A stretch of DNA of 64,000 bases from Candidatus Korarchaeum sp. Lineage in GTDB: Archaea > Korarchaeota > Korarchaeia > Korarchaeales > Korarchaeaceae. The DNA is taken from assembly GCA_038888615.1 (NCBI GenBank), contig JAWAID010000002.1, positions 62,001 to 126,000 on the forward strand, in the 5' to 3' direction. Under the pieces are notes generated by a model that was not told where the DNA came from, ran no database searches, and saw nothing but the letters and a program-made list of their open reading frames with translations. The translations under genes were made by a program, and so were the position numbers. Of the stretch, positions 53,021 through 61,915 are shown piece by piece (positions within the stretch are counted from its first letter, which is position 1; every line of letters begins with the position of its first letter).

Positions 53021-53662
53021 GAAGGGGCAGATGTCCCTAAGGGGACACTCCTGGCACCTTGGCTTCCTCGGTCTGCAGTAAGTTCTCCCCAGCTTTATTA
53101 GTAATAAGTGGGCCTTTAAATAATCTTTTTCATCAAACATCCCCATTAGAGCTTTCCTTATGATCTCATAATCCCTTTTATCCGAAATCCCTAATCTAAG
53201 CGAGACCCTAGCTATGTGCCTGTCCACGGCTATGGATCCCTTCCCCATCACGCTGAGCAGGACGTCAGCCGTCTTAGGACCTATCCCCGGTACCCTCATG
53301 AGCCTCCTCCTGGCCTCCTCAGGATCCTCCCTGAGGATCTCCTCGAGGACCCCTCCACGTAACTCGCTAGCTATCTCCTTGAGGTACCTAGCTTTCTGCC
53401 TGTAGAGACCGGCCGGTCTTATGAAATCCTCGAGGTCCTCCAGCTGAACCTCTAGGATCTTCTCAGGGGTGATTTCACCGAGCAACTCCCTCATCCTCTT
53501 GAGGACCCTCAGGGTATTCCTATCATTCGTGTTCTGAGATATTACAGTGGTCACCAGGACCTCGAAGGGATTCCCCGTCCGGAGGGAGAGGAGGGAAGCA
53601 TACTCCTCGTCCCTTATGTCGAACTCCTCAGATAGCCTCCTCAGTATCTCTTTCCCTCTCAA
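52976..53662 (-). CDS. nth: Endonuclease III
   Basis: 228 residues. HhH-GPD glycosylase/lyase: ISQNTNDRN, LMRVPGIGPKTADVLLS with catalytic Lys, IAVDRHIARV with catalytic Asp. C-terminal 4Fe-4S loop: CRPRKPRCQECPLRDIC (C-x6-C-x2-C-x5-C). Removes oxidised pyrimidines. Start overlaps the thioesterase stop by 4 bp. The final 15 or so residues after the cluster are encoded within the convergent argS overlap. Confidence 0.94.
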   Translation of the reverse strand: MRGKEILRRLSEEFDIRDEEYASLLSLRTGNPFEVLVTTVISQNTNDRNTLRVLKRMRELLGEITPEKILEVQLEDLEDFIRPAGLYRQKARYLKEIASELRGGVLEEILREDPEEARRRLMRVPGIGPKTADVLLSVMGKGSIAVDRHIARVSLRLGISDKRDYEIIRKALMGMFDEKDYLKAHLLLIKLGRTYCRPRKPRCQECPLRDICPFSHSLKSRDTDQVHR

Positions 53663-54048
53663 GATAGCTCCTCCTTCAGCTTCGCAGCGAACCTATCCTT
53701 GTTCACGATGTACCTCTCGTGCTTCCCCTCCCCCAGGAGCCTCCCGCCCCAGTGGGCTGAGACCGAGAACTCGAGCCTCCTCCCCTCGACGCTCACCAAC
53801 TCCGTCACCACGGTCACGATCGCGCCGAGGGGAGCGGGTGCCTTATGCTCAACGCAGACCTTAGTGCCTACGGTGGTGCTTCCCTCATCTAGGTAGGGTT
53901 GGACCAGCTTCATCGAGGCCATCTCCATCATCGCTATCATCCCGGGTGTGGAGAGCACCTGGACCCCCACGTGACCCGTGGAGAACCTCTCCTCCACCTT
54001 GAAGTCGAAGGTGCCCCTCAACCCTCGCTCCAGTCCCAATGTGCTCAC
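53659..54048 (-). CDS. Hot-dog thioesterase (FlK-like)
   Basis: 129 residues related to fluoroacetyl-CoA thioesterase-type hot-dog proteins: STPGMIAMMEMASMKLVQPYL, GSTTVGTKVCVEHKAPAPLGAIV and VSVEGRRLEFSVSA, then GEGKHERYIV. Probable acyl-CoA hydrolase or, by the conserved Glu/His-poor pocket, an acyl-binding protein. GTG at 54048 is chosen: it sits about 25 bp from a TATA-like TTTAAA and begins just before the FlK-type N-terminus, so the message may be leaderless. Confidence 0.82.
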   Translation of the reverse strand: MSTLGLERGLRGTFDFKVEERFSTGHVGVQVLSTPGMIAMMEMASMKLVQPYLDEGSTTVGTKVCVEHKAPAPLGAIVTVVTELVSVEGRRLEFSVSAHWGGRLLGEGKHERYIVNKDRFAAKLKEELS

Positions 54049-54277
54049 CCCCCGAGCTGACGATGGAGCTTTAAATTGTTTATCAACCGAGCAAGGGGCC
54101 GCTTTGGGACTCACGGATCACCGCCCCTTCCCCTCCATCACCGGAGGCTCGGGGTAACGGTAGCACCTCGCGTCGGGAGTTTCACAGCTACATTCCAGGT
54201 GCTCAAGGGTCCGACGATGCTAATCGATTGAACTCGAAATATTTTTAATCGGCGGTGAGGACACGGCTGAGAGGGAA

Positions 54278-55087
54278 ATGTCCTCCGAAGAATCCTTCTT
54301 GAGAGATCTAATTCGGTTATTGGAGGAATTCACGGACGGGGATCCGATGATCGCTAGTCTCCTCGCTGGAACTTTCATAACACTCACCACGAGTCTGGGT
54401 GCAGCCTCGATGTTCATGTTTGGTGAGAGGATGAGGCCAGCGCTTCACTTCTCGATGTCCTTCGCGGCCGGGATAATGTTAGTGGCTAGCTTCACGAGCC
54501 TCATCCTCCCAGCCATGGGGATGGCCGATTTCTTCCCTACGGTACTATCGGGCTTCCTAACCGGGTTCCTCACCCTCATAATAATCGAACGGCTCTTACC
54601 CCATGAGCATCCCGTCTTAGGATACGAGGGGCCTGAGGCAGCCAGAAGGGCCCTGAAAAAAGCCTGGTTATTAGCTATCGCAGTCATAATACACAATTTC
54701 CCCGAGGGATTAGCTGTAGGTGTTTCCATCACCTACTCCATCCCCCTGGGCATGGCGACGGCCATAGCTATAGGGGTTCAAGATATCCCGGAGGGGCTGG
54801 CCGTCGCGCTCCCGCTGAGCTCTCTCGTTGGAAGGGGAAAGGGATTCCTAGTCGGCGTCCTCAGTGGTTTGAGCGAGTTGCTCATGGCTTTAATCAGTAC
54901 GGTGGTCATCAAGGGGTTTGAGATAGTCCTCCCCCTGGCTATGAGCTTCGCAGGTGGCGCTATGCTCTACGTCACGCTCAAGGAGGTTATACCGGAGGTT
55001 TACAGCGAGGACTATTCCACTATGAAAGCTAGCGTGGGCTTCCTGATAGGGTTCTTGGTCATGCTGTACTTGGATTCAGCTCTATGA
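54278..55087 (+). CDS. ZIP metal transporter, GufA subfamily
   Basis: 269 residues, eight predicted spans. Metal-site motifs VIIHNFPEGLAVG (fourth span) and GVQDIPEGLAVA (fifth span). The QD in place of HN is the pattern of the GufA/BbZIP subfamily. A histidine-containing loop, LLPHEHPVLG, lies between spans three and four. Imports zinc or another divalent ion. The TATA-like AATATTTTTAA lies about 35 bp upstream. Together with the ABC system at 14.6-18 kb this is a second metal-uptake route. Confidence 0.92.
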   Translation: MSSEESFLRDLIRLLEEFTDGDPMIASLLAGTFITLTTSLGAASMFMFGERMRPALHFSMSFAAGIMLVASFTSLILPAMGMADFFPTVLSGFLTGFLTLIIIERLLPHEHPVLGYEGPEAARRALKKAWLLAIAVIIHNFPEGLAVGVSITYSIPLGMATAIAIGVQDIPEGLAVALPLSSLVGRGKGFLVGVLSGLSELLMALISTVVIKGFEIVLPLAMSFAGGAMLYVTLKEVIPEVYSEDYSTMKASVGFLIGFLVMLYLDSAL

Positions 55088-55414
55088 TCCACCATCGGAT
55101 CAACGGATGCGAGCCACGGGCGATCATAAAGAATCTCCTGAATCATTAAGAAGACATAAGAGCGTTCAATCTCCAGTCCAGAGAAACTAATGTTGATTCT
55201 CCCCGTAATACGGAGAATCTCACTTCTAAAACTCCCATCAGTCCGTTTTTTGGCTCTTCTATGCTTTCACATGGACCAATTCGGAGGTGAGGTATACCAT
55301 CAACCGGTAACCACCTCCTCACGAAGGCGAGCTACTTTGATGCGCTCACGGTGGCTCGCGAACTTCCGCACCTTATCCCCGAACTGAAGCTCTAAGCTTC
55401 TTCCGTTGCTCCTA
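55088..55414. other. Intergenic region with hairpins
   Basis: A 327-bp spacer between the convergent ZIP and ArsA genes. It holds GATTCTCC/GGAGAATC (55195-55219) and a looser GGAGGTG/CACCTCC pair about 85 bp further on. These probably mark transcript ends. No gene, tRNA or clear promoter was found. Confidence 0.55.
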
Positions 55415-56308
55415 TCATAGCTGAATGGAAAGAGCCCGGTAGAATTTCAGAAGGGGATCCCTCCCCCTGATCTCATCATCATAATACTCCATCAACCTAA
55501 CTGGGTTAAAATCCCTCAGGAATAACTCCAAGATATCATCCTGATTCCTCTTTAGCCTTAATAGATCGTCACATGAGTTTAGCATGTACTTATTCACGAT
55601 TAACCCCCTCACGTTGATTCCAAAGCTGAGGAGCTCTTCCCTAACCCTCCTAGAGACCTCATAGGACATTCTCTCAGGAGTCGCCACTATATAAGCTGAG
55701 TGATCGTCGCTCGCTAACATATCGAGTATCCTCTTAGCTAGCTCCCTCCACCCCTCTATTAACTTCAGAGGGTCGCTTTCCTTACTTCTCATCCTATCCA
55801 GAAACCCCTTCAGCTTTAAATATATCTTCAGGGCGTCTCCCATATGTTCATAGAGCTCCCTCTCTATTCTTAAGAGTCTTAAGCTACTGCTAGACGCCGG
55901 GGTGTCCCATACCACGACATCATAACCCCCTCCTCTGGCCAATTCATAGAGAACGTATAGGATGAATTGCTCAGCTATCCCAGGGGCTCCTGCTACGTAA
56001 TCTATGAAGCTCTCATCCACAGGTAGGAAGGATGATGCGACATCGTAAACCTCGCTGCCGAACCTACGCTTCCACCTCTCCAAGACGGTCCTCTCATCTA
56101 GCTCTAGGGCGAAGAGGTTGGAGTAGCCCTCGACCTTAGTGGGAGAGCTCCCCAAATCGGTCATCAGGATATCGGACAGAGTAGGGGTCAGATCCGTCGT
56201 CAGGAGGAGCACCCTCATCCCCTGAATCTCGGAGAGCCCAGCAGCTAGGGCAGCAGAGCAAGTGGTCTTTCCGACACCGCCCTTCCCCCAGAAGCTCACC
56301 AGCTTCAT
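55415..56308 (-). CDS. ArsA/Get3-family ATPase
   Basis: 297 residues, a single nucleotide-binding domain: deviant Walker A FWGKGGVGKTTCSAALAA, VLLLTTDLTPTLSDIL (switch I), VVWDTPASSSSLRLLR (switch II) and GLIVNKYML. This is the Get3/TRC40-type tail-anchored protein chaperone or arsenite pump ATPase. The absence of an arsB or arsR neighbour and the single domain favour Get3-like function. Switch II differs from the DTAPTGHTLR standard (DTPASSSSLR). Confidence 0.86.
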   Translation of the reverse strand: MKLVSFWGKGGVGKTTCSAALAAGLSEIQGMRVLLLTTDLTPTLSDILMTDLGSSPTKVEGYSNLFALELDERTVLERWKRRFGSEVYDVASSFLPVDESFIDYVAGAPGIAEQFILYVLYELARGGGYDVVVWDTPASSSSLRLLRIERELYEHMGDALKIYLKLKGFLDRMRSKESDPLKLIEGWRELAKRILDMLASDDHSAYIVATPERMSYEVSRRVREELLSFGINVRGLIVNKYMLNSCDDLLRLKRNQDDILELFLRDFNPVRLMEYYDDEIRGRDPLLKFYRALSIQL

Positions 56309-56952
56309 GATCCGTGAATCCCTCGCGTTAAGGGTTTTAACGATGATATTAAGCTTTCACCAACCCAGTCCCACATTAATAAAACTAACGCGGCTTGAAT
56401 TAGTGATTTTAAACCAGTTAACCCAGCTAAAGCGAGTTATCTTTAACATTATATGGAGGAACCGGTCTAATCGACTCAAGCGGTTAAACGGACCACCCCA
56501 CCCTCGCTGATGCTGAAGGCGGGACCTGAGAACTCCTCCCATAAATTCTCTTATTATCTATTGAGCTCGAAATTCACTAATCGTTTTGTAAAATAATCGG
56601 CTTATCGATTCAGAAACTTAATGTTGAGGCCATCTTTAAAATTAATTCATTCCTTCAAAATCGTAGGGAATCGTTGGGCCCTTAGTATCAGCTCAAGCTC
56701 TATTGACTCTGTTGAGCGGAGACCTGATGCCGGTTAGTCCGCTTAGGTCGTGATGAAGCATCGTCAAATACCAAACTACTAGCGAGCTACCCTAACGTTC
56801 ATCTAAATGAAAGGATGAACTCCATCAAATTGTCAGACTTTTCGCAGTTTACTGTGGAGGATAACTCCGACAGTTCGCTCAAACTTTCGGCAAGTCTCTC
56901 TCGTTTACCATCACCCTAAACAGAGCTATTTGATTTCCAATACTCAACATGG

Positions 56953-56974
56953 GAGGACAGTTTCAACTGTCCTC
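56953..56974. repeat. Perfect hairpin in the gene-poor region
   Basis: GAGGACAGTT (56953-56962) and its exact complement (56965-56974) are separated by TC. A 10-bp stem with almost no loop is more consistent with DNA cruciform or a palindromic mobile-element part than with an ordinary terminator. Confidence 0.55.
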
Positions 56975-57266
56975 ATCACCTCCTGGTACTCGCTTACCCT
57001 CATTTTTCCTAAACATCCCCTTAATTAGGGAAAACTTCTTCGCTGGGAGATCTCAAGTTTTAGTACTCCAGTGAGACCATCAGGAGGTCAAAGAAGCGCC
57101 TCAAACAGTCATGCTACTAAGAAGATGACAATGAGACTTAATCCGCGTAAAATTTGCCTTTTAAATCCATGAACGTAATTTTCCCTGATTTTTCCACTTA
57201 ATCTATGCCGCCACGAAATCGTAAAGTTTTTGTATAGTTACTGCTCGACCATTATGTGGAAACTAC

Positions 57267-57434
57267 ATGGCGTCGGAAGCGGAGACCAGGATCATTCAGA
57301 GTGAGAACACCGGCAAACGGTATACTACCATATCCGCAGACATCGTTATTGACTCACAATGCCTCCTAAAAGCTAACGAGCATAAGGATAACTGTAGACC
57401 CTTACCACGGGATGATGATCATGAGGCCTCTTGA
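57267..57434 (+). CDS. Possible 55-residue protein upstream of the methyltransferase
   Basis: Weak call. ATG at 57267 with a TATA-like GTTTTTGTATAG about 30-40 bp upstream. The product (ASEAETRIIQSENTGKRY... then KDNCRPLPRDDDHEAS) is acidic and hydrophilic. It might be a regulator or antitoxin-like leader of the DNA methyltransferase, by position only. It could equally be chance. Confidence 0.22.
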   Translation: MASEAETRIIQSENTGKRYTTISADIVIDSQCLLKANEHKDNCRPLPRDDDHEAS

Positions 57435-57492
57435 AGCCAGTTTGAGACCTCACCTGATGCGCATTGGGGAAGGGAGTGGGGGATCGTAAGAG

Positions 57493-58287
57493 ATGAAGCC
57501 TTTCTTTGAGCACGGTAATATAAAGATTTATTGTGGCGATTTCCTGAAAATTGACGTCATTGAACCTGACAGCGTCGACTTGATAGTGACGTCCCCCCCA
57601 TACAACGTCGACATGGACTACGAAGGTTACGAGGACGACGTCCCGTACGAGAAGTACTTAGAGTTCACTGAGAAGTGGCTCACAAAGGCCTACGATCTTT
57701 TGAAACCCGATGGAAGGCTTTGCCTCAACATCCCCCTAGATAAGAGTCGAGGAAGAAGCGAGGAAGGTTTCCAGAGCGTTTACGCGGATGTGACCTCCAT
57801 AGCTAAGAGGGTCGGGTTCAAGTACTTCAGCACGATAATATGGAATGAGCAGAACATTTCCAGGAGGACCGCGTGGGGATCTTGGCTCAGCGCCTCAGCG
57901 CCGTACGTAATCGCTCCGGTCGAGGTGATCGTACTCCTCTACAAACACCGGTGGGAGAAAATTCACAAGGGGGAATCGGATGTGACGAGAGAGGAGTTCA
58001 TTGAGTGGACGAACGGTGTTTGGACATTCTCCGGGGAGAGCAGGAGGAAAATTGGGCATCCATCCCCCTTTCCCATAGAGCTCCCAAGGAGATGCATAAA
58101 GCTGTTCAGCTTCGTAGGGGACACGGTCCTCGATCCTTTCCTAGGGAGTGGGACGACGCTGATAGCTTGCTTGGAGACCGGTAGGAGGGGTATCGGCGTG
58201 GAGATAAGTCAGAAGTATTGCGAATTAGCCGTTAAAAGGCTCATGGAACACGGGATTTTTGGGAAGAAATTAGATGAGTTCATCTGA
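57493..58287 (+). CDS. Site-specific DNA methyltransferase (amino-MTase, beta-type motif order)
   Basis: 264 residues. Catalytic motif IV TSPPYN at residues 33-38 precedes the SAM motif I, DPFLGSGTT, at residue 214 on, the beta-class order of N6-adenine and N4-cytosine methyltransferases. RRGIGVEISQKYCELA completes SAM binding. No restriction endonuclease gene is adjacent, so it is an orphan or survivor of a decayed restriction-modification system. Flanked by about 1.2 kb and 0.96 kb without genes. Target sequence not predictable. Confidence 0.9.
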   Translation: MKPFFEHGNIKIYCGDFLKIDVIEPDSVDLIVTSPPYNVDMDYEGYEDDVPYEKYLEFTEKWLTKAYDLLKPDGRLCLNIPLDKSRGRSEEGFQSVYADVTSIAKRVGFKYFSTIIWNEQNISRRTAWGSWLSASAPYVIAPVEVIVLLYKHRWEKIHKGESDVTREEFIEWTNGVWTFSGESRRKIGHPSPFPIELPRRCIKLFSFVGDTVLDPFLGSGTTLIACLETGRRGIGVEISQKYCELAVKRLMEHGIFGKKLDEFI

Positions 58288-59247
58288 ACACCCCCTAAGC
58301 CAGGTAACCCTTAGGGTTCGTCAGCTCACCTTCCGGTCAGGCGATTTAGAGGTTTGGCGATCCCTCCGAAAGCCGTGATTCAAGGGGTTTTGGACAGAAT
58401 TCAGGAGATTTTCAGCTTCGAAATCAACTCCATCAGGAAACGCCTCTACGAGCAAACGGCCTTGATCCTTATTTTCAGGTGTGCCCCACCGGTTTTTAGG
58501 AGCACATTCCCTACCACTCCCGCAGTCGGGAGTGTGAGTACAACCCAACCTTAGTTAAAATCTTAAACAATAAACTCCAAAAGAGAGTTTCAGTAAGACG
58601 TTTACGGGACTTGTTTTACAGCTATAGGGGATCGTCCACAACTGAGATCCCCCGGGCGAGAGGAGATTCAGGAGTCTCAAGATGCGCTCAGACCTCTCCT
58701 TTGTTATCCTGCTTCCCCCTTCACTATTCTGGCTTTTAAATAATGTGCGGAGGATCCCACTAAGCCTCAGAGATGAGCTTGGTTAATAGTACTCCCTACT
58801 CCAAAACGACTAACTAAAAGCCTCCTCGATCCTTCCCGCTTCGATATTCTGTCCATCCGAGCGTGGGATCTCCGCAGTATAACTTCATTCCTGATCGTTC
58901 GCACTGACTTTGACGTCGTTGAACCCCGGAATACTATCGCTCGTGTGTAGATGAACGATGATTCAGGCACTAATTCTTCATTGTGCGGGATGAAGTTGTC
59001 AGGGAGTTTGTAAGGGTGTAATTCTCCAGTCAATATCTTCTCAATCAAAGAGTCCTTAGCTGAGATCTCACAGCTCCGGATAGACTCCTATACCTTACGT
59101 TCGCTACCTACTTTATTTGATAAAATTTCTTAATTAACTACCTTATTACTTTAATAATATTTATAAATATGATATATATCGGAAATTTTATTGATCATTT
59201 ATCGCTAGAAACTATTAAATAGGGCGTGATCTCATTACGGGGATCCC
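58288..59247. other. Gene-poor region after the methyltransferase
   Basis: 960 bp with no confident gene. Short open frames exist on both strands: 58354-58554 plus (66 codons) and 58767-59048 minus (93 codons, starting IEKILTGELHPYKLPDN), the latter coding-like at its start and degenerating. The last 150 bp are very AT-rich. They end in a TATA-like TTAAATAG about 27 bp before manC ATG. Confidence 0.5.
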
Positions 59248-60606
59248 ATGAAAGTAGCCCTCATATTGGCTGGAGGCTTCGGTACTAGACTGTGGCCACT
59301 CAGTAGAAAGGACTTCCCTAAGCAGTTCGCGAAGATAATGGGTGAGACCTCAACTTACCAACAGTCCCTAGGGAGAGCCAGATTGATGGCCGATAGGATA
59401 GTGGTGGTGACCTCAAGCCTCTACAAGTATCTAGCTATTGGACAAGCGGAGGAGATAGGCATAAGCCTAGAGGACCTCATACTTGAACCCGAGAGGAAGA
59501 ACACAGCTCCCGCCATTTATTACAGTTTGATGGAGATAAGCAAGAGGTATGGTCCTGACTCGATAACACTACTTCTACCCTCTGATCACGTGGTATCGAA
59601 CGACTCAGAGCTCTTGAGAGCTTACTCCAAGGCCCTAGCTGCGGTGAACCTAGACAGAGCTGTTCTGATAGCGGTCCCGCCATCTAAACCCGAGCCCGGC
59701 CTGGGTTACGTGAAGCTGGGGAGGGAACTCATCGATGGAGTTAGCGAGGTTAGGGAGTTCAAGGAGAAACCGGGGTTCGATGATGCAGTGAGGATGCTGA
59801 ACGAAGGTGGATGGGTCTGGAATACGCTGATAATGGTGTTCAAAACGTCTGTGATGATGGATCTCATAGAGAGAACGCTTCCGGGTGTGGCAGATCCCAT
59901 CAGGAAGTTCGGTAACCTAGAGGAAGCTTATAGATACGTCCAAAGTGTGGATGTGAGCTCAGGCACTCTCTCCAAGGTTCCTGAGAAGCTAGCTACCGTT
60001 GTAGCTCAAGGGCTTGGTTGGAGCGACTTAGGGAGCTTTGAATCGGTTTACGAGTTGTTCCAGAAGGATTCAGAGGGGAACGCTAGGAGTGGGAGGGTTA
60101 GGTACTCTAACGCTAGGAACAACCTGATACTCTCGAAGAGACTAGTTGCTTTAGTTGATGTGAGCGATATGATAGTGGTGGATGACGAGGACGCCATACT
60201 GGTGATGCCGAAGGGGAGTGGACAGAACTTGAAGGAGCTAGTTGAGAGCATGCTCGATGAGAGGTTACCTGAGGTGATGGAGCACAGGGTGAGATATGAG
60301 AGCTGGGGAACTAAGACAATCCTGCTTACAGGAGATAGTTACGAGGTCAGTAGATTGAAGCTCTATCCAGGAAGATCCCTAGGTCCGAAAAGGCACTTTC
60401 ACAGGTTCATATACTGGCAGGTACTCAGTGGCACTGCCAAAGTGACCGTTGACGGTGATGAGAGGATAATCTCGAGGGGAGAGGGCATAAGGGTACCCTT
60501 GGGCGCGCCTCACACGTTGGTGAACGTCGGGAGAATACCCCTGGAGGTTATCGAGATAGCGACTGGAGAGTATCTTGGGTCCGATGACATCGAGTTCCTG
60601 AGGTAA
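59248..60606 (+). CDS. manC: Mannose-1-phosphate guanylyltransferase / mannose-6-phosphate isomerase
   Basis: 452 residues. Residues 1-330 are a nucleotidyltransferase (LILAGGFGTRLWPLSRKDFPKQF, EPERKNTAPAIY, FKEKPGFDDA, GWVWNTLIMVFKT). The C-terminal 110 form a cupin isomerase domain (GPKRHFHRFIYWQVLSGTAKV, PLGAPHTLVNVG). Makes GDP-mannose for glycans and could feed the dolichol-phosphate mannose synthase near 40 kb. Its ATG lies about 27 bp after TTAAATAG, compatible with a leaderless message. Confidence 0.93.
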   Translation: MKVALILAGGFGTRLWPLSRKDFPKQFAKIMGETSTYQQSLGRARLMADRIVVVTSSLYKYLAIGQAEEIGISLEDLILEPERKNTAPAIYYSLMEISKRYGPDSITLLLPSDHVVSNDSELLRAYSKALAAVNLDRAVLIAVPPSKPEPGLGYVKLGRELIDGVSEVREFKEKPGFDDAVRMLNEGGWVWNTLIMVFKTSVMMDLIERTLPGVADPIRKFGNLEEAYRYVQSVDVSSGTLSKVPEKLATVVAQGLGWSDLGSFESVYELFQKDSEGNARSGRVRYSNARNNLILSKRLVALVDVSDMIVVDDEDAILVMPKGSGQNLKELVESMLDERLPEVMEHRVRYESWGTKTILLTGDSYEVSRLKLYPGRSLGPKRHFHRFIYWQVLSGTAKVTVDGDERIISRGEGIRVPLGAPHTLVNVGRIPLEVIEIATGEYLGSDDIEFLR

Positions 60607-60715
60607 TCAGCTTAACGCTTTAATAGAACTCATCCTACCGTTAACTCGCTGAGTTAATCCCGCAGGATGCTAACCGCTAAAAATTTATAATTGCACTTTC
60701 AGGGAGTCCGTAGGA

Positions 60716-61915
60716 ATGAGATTGGATACGGGGATAAGGAGCATCAAAGAGATACTCCTGGAGATGAAGAACGCCTCTGAGTTCGCTTTGAGCCTTGCCT
60801 ATGCATCCCTCATGTATAATGATGAGGAACTAGCTAATGAGGTCTTCGCACTCGAGGAGGAACTGGACTACCTATCCCATGAACTCTTCAGAGTAGCTGT
60901 TATGACTGGAACCTCTAGGAGGGAGGCTGATGCTTTAGCTGGTCTTCTCGATGTGGGCATGGCTGCTGATGAGGTATCGGACGCCATGGCCGATCTAGCT
61001 AGGCTCGTAGTCAAGCGTTTTCCGATGCATCCGGTACTTAGCTGGATTCTCTATAAAGCAGATGAGATGATAGAATTGATCAGAGTGGAGGAAAGCTCCT
61101 CACTGATCTCCATGAGTGGTAAGCTCATGAAGGATCCCGTTAATCTAGCTGGTTGTGAAGTGCTAGCTTTGAAGAGGGACGGAAGGTGGATTTACGAGAT
61201 TCCGGAGAAGTTCGAGATAAGGAAGGGTGACTTGCTTCTCGTGGAAGGCACTAGGGAGAGCTTGGAGAACCTCAGGGTCCTCGCTTCGGGATCTAAGAGG
61301 AAGGATTACGCACAAAAGGTACCGATTGAGGAGATGAGCGAGGAGATGAGGGATCTAGCTGAGCTATTGAGCAGCATGAGGAACCTCTCGGAGCTCTCGC
61401 TCTACCTATCTTACGCATCGATATTCTACAACAGCATGGAGATGGCTTTGGAGGTCAAGAGGCTTGAGGAGGAACTGGACGAGCTAGAGGATAAAGTTTA
61501 TGAGACCGTTTTCTCCTCAATGAGCTCCTTTAGGGATCCAAGGGAGGCAATCCCAATATTTAGAGTGGCTTCCTCCTCCGAGAGGGTGGGAGATGCTGCG
61601 TACTCCATAGCATCGCTCGTCGAGAGGGGAGTGACAGCTCATCCCGTTCTCGAGCTCGTCGTTGAGGAGAGCGAGGATACCATCAAGAGGGTGGTTCTAG
61701 ATGAGGAGAGCAAGGCAGTAGGGAGGAGGATAGCTGATCTCAATCTAGAGGAGATCACGGGAGTATGGGTGTTGGCGATAAAGAGGGGATTGAGGTGGAT
61801 ATACGACCCTAAGGGTAGCGAGCTCCTCATGAAGGGGGATCAGCTCATATTGATAGGGATTGAGGAGGGTATGGATGACGCCATAGAGATGCTCGGTGGT
61901 AAGTTACTGGAATGA
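60716..61915 (+). CDS. Tandem PhoU-like / TrkA_C protein
   Basis: 399 residues made of two similar halves, each a PhoU-like helical unit followed by a TrkA_C (RCK_C) ligand-binding domain. Repeats are visible as LSLAYASLMYNDEELANEV versus LSLYLSYASIFYNSMEMAL, LALKRDGRWIYEI versus LAIKRGLRWIYDP, and RKGDLLLVEG versus MKGDQLILIG. TrkA_C domains bind nucleotides or regulate potassium transport; no channel gene is adjacent. Probably cytosolic sensor or regulator of ion transport. Promoter AAATTTATAA about 28 bp upstream; it converges with etfA with no gap. Confidence 0.82.
   Translation: MRLDTGIRSIKEILLEMKNASEFALSLAYASLMYNDEELANEVFALEEELDYLSHELFRVAVMTGTSRREADALAGLLDVGMAADEVSDAMADLARLVVKRFPMHPVLSWILYKADEMIELIRVEESSSLISMSGKLMKDPVNLAGCEVLALKRDGRWIYEIPEKFEIRKGDLLLVEGTRESLENLRVLASGSKRKDYAQKVPIEEMSEEMRDLAELLSSMRNLSELSLYLSYASIFYNSMEMALEVKRLEEELDELEDKVYETVFSSMSSFRDPREAIPIFRVASSSERVGDAAYSIASLVERGVTAHPVLELVVEESEDTIKRVVLDEESKAVGRRIADLNLEEITGVWVLAIKRGLRWIYDPKGSELLMKGDQLILIGIEEGMDDAIEMLGGKLLE

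Larger units (their letters stand above)
56309..57492. other. 1.2-kb gene-poor region before the methyltransferase
   Basis: AT-rich, with frequent stops in all frames and no ORF of convincing character on either strand, unusual in this compact chromosome. Contents seen: a 10-bp-arm perfect hairpin (56953-56974), a possible 55-codon gene (57267-57434) and several degenerate coding-like stretches. It may be decayed mobile or restriction-modification DNA. Confidence 0.55.

Noticed and set aside
56741..56800. GTGATGA resembling a C box of a C/D guide RNA
   Set aside because: No D box (CUGA) or second C/D pair within the usual 60 bases.
58321..58548. Minus-strand frame with a CxxxxxDCGSGREC start, considered as a TnpB zinc-finger remnant
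   Set aside because: The cysteine spacing is wrong and no RuvC motifs lie upstream; similarity is too weak to call.
58767..59048. 93-codon minus-strand frame starting IEKILTGELHPYKLPDN
   Set aside because: The start loosely recalls HMG-CoA reductase but nothing downstream fits; kept only as a note in the gap entry.
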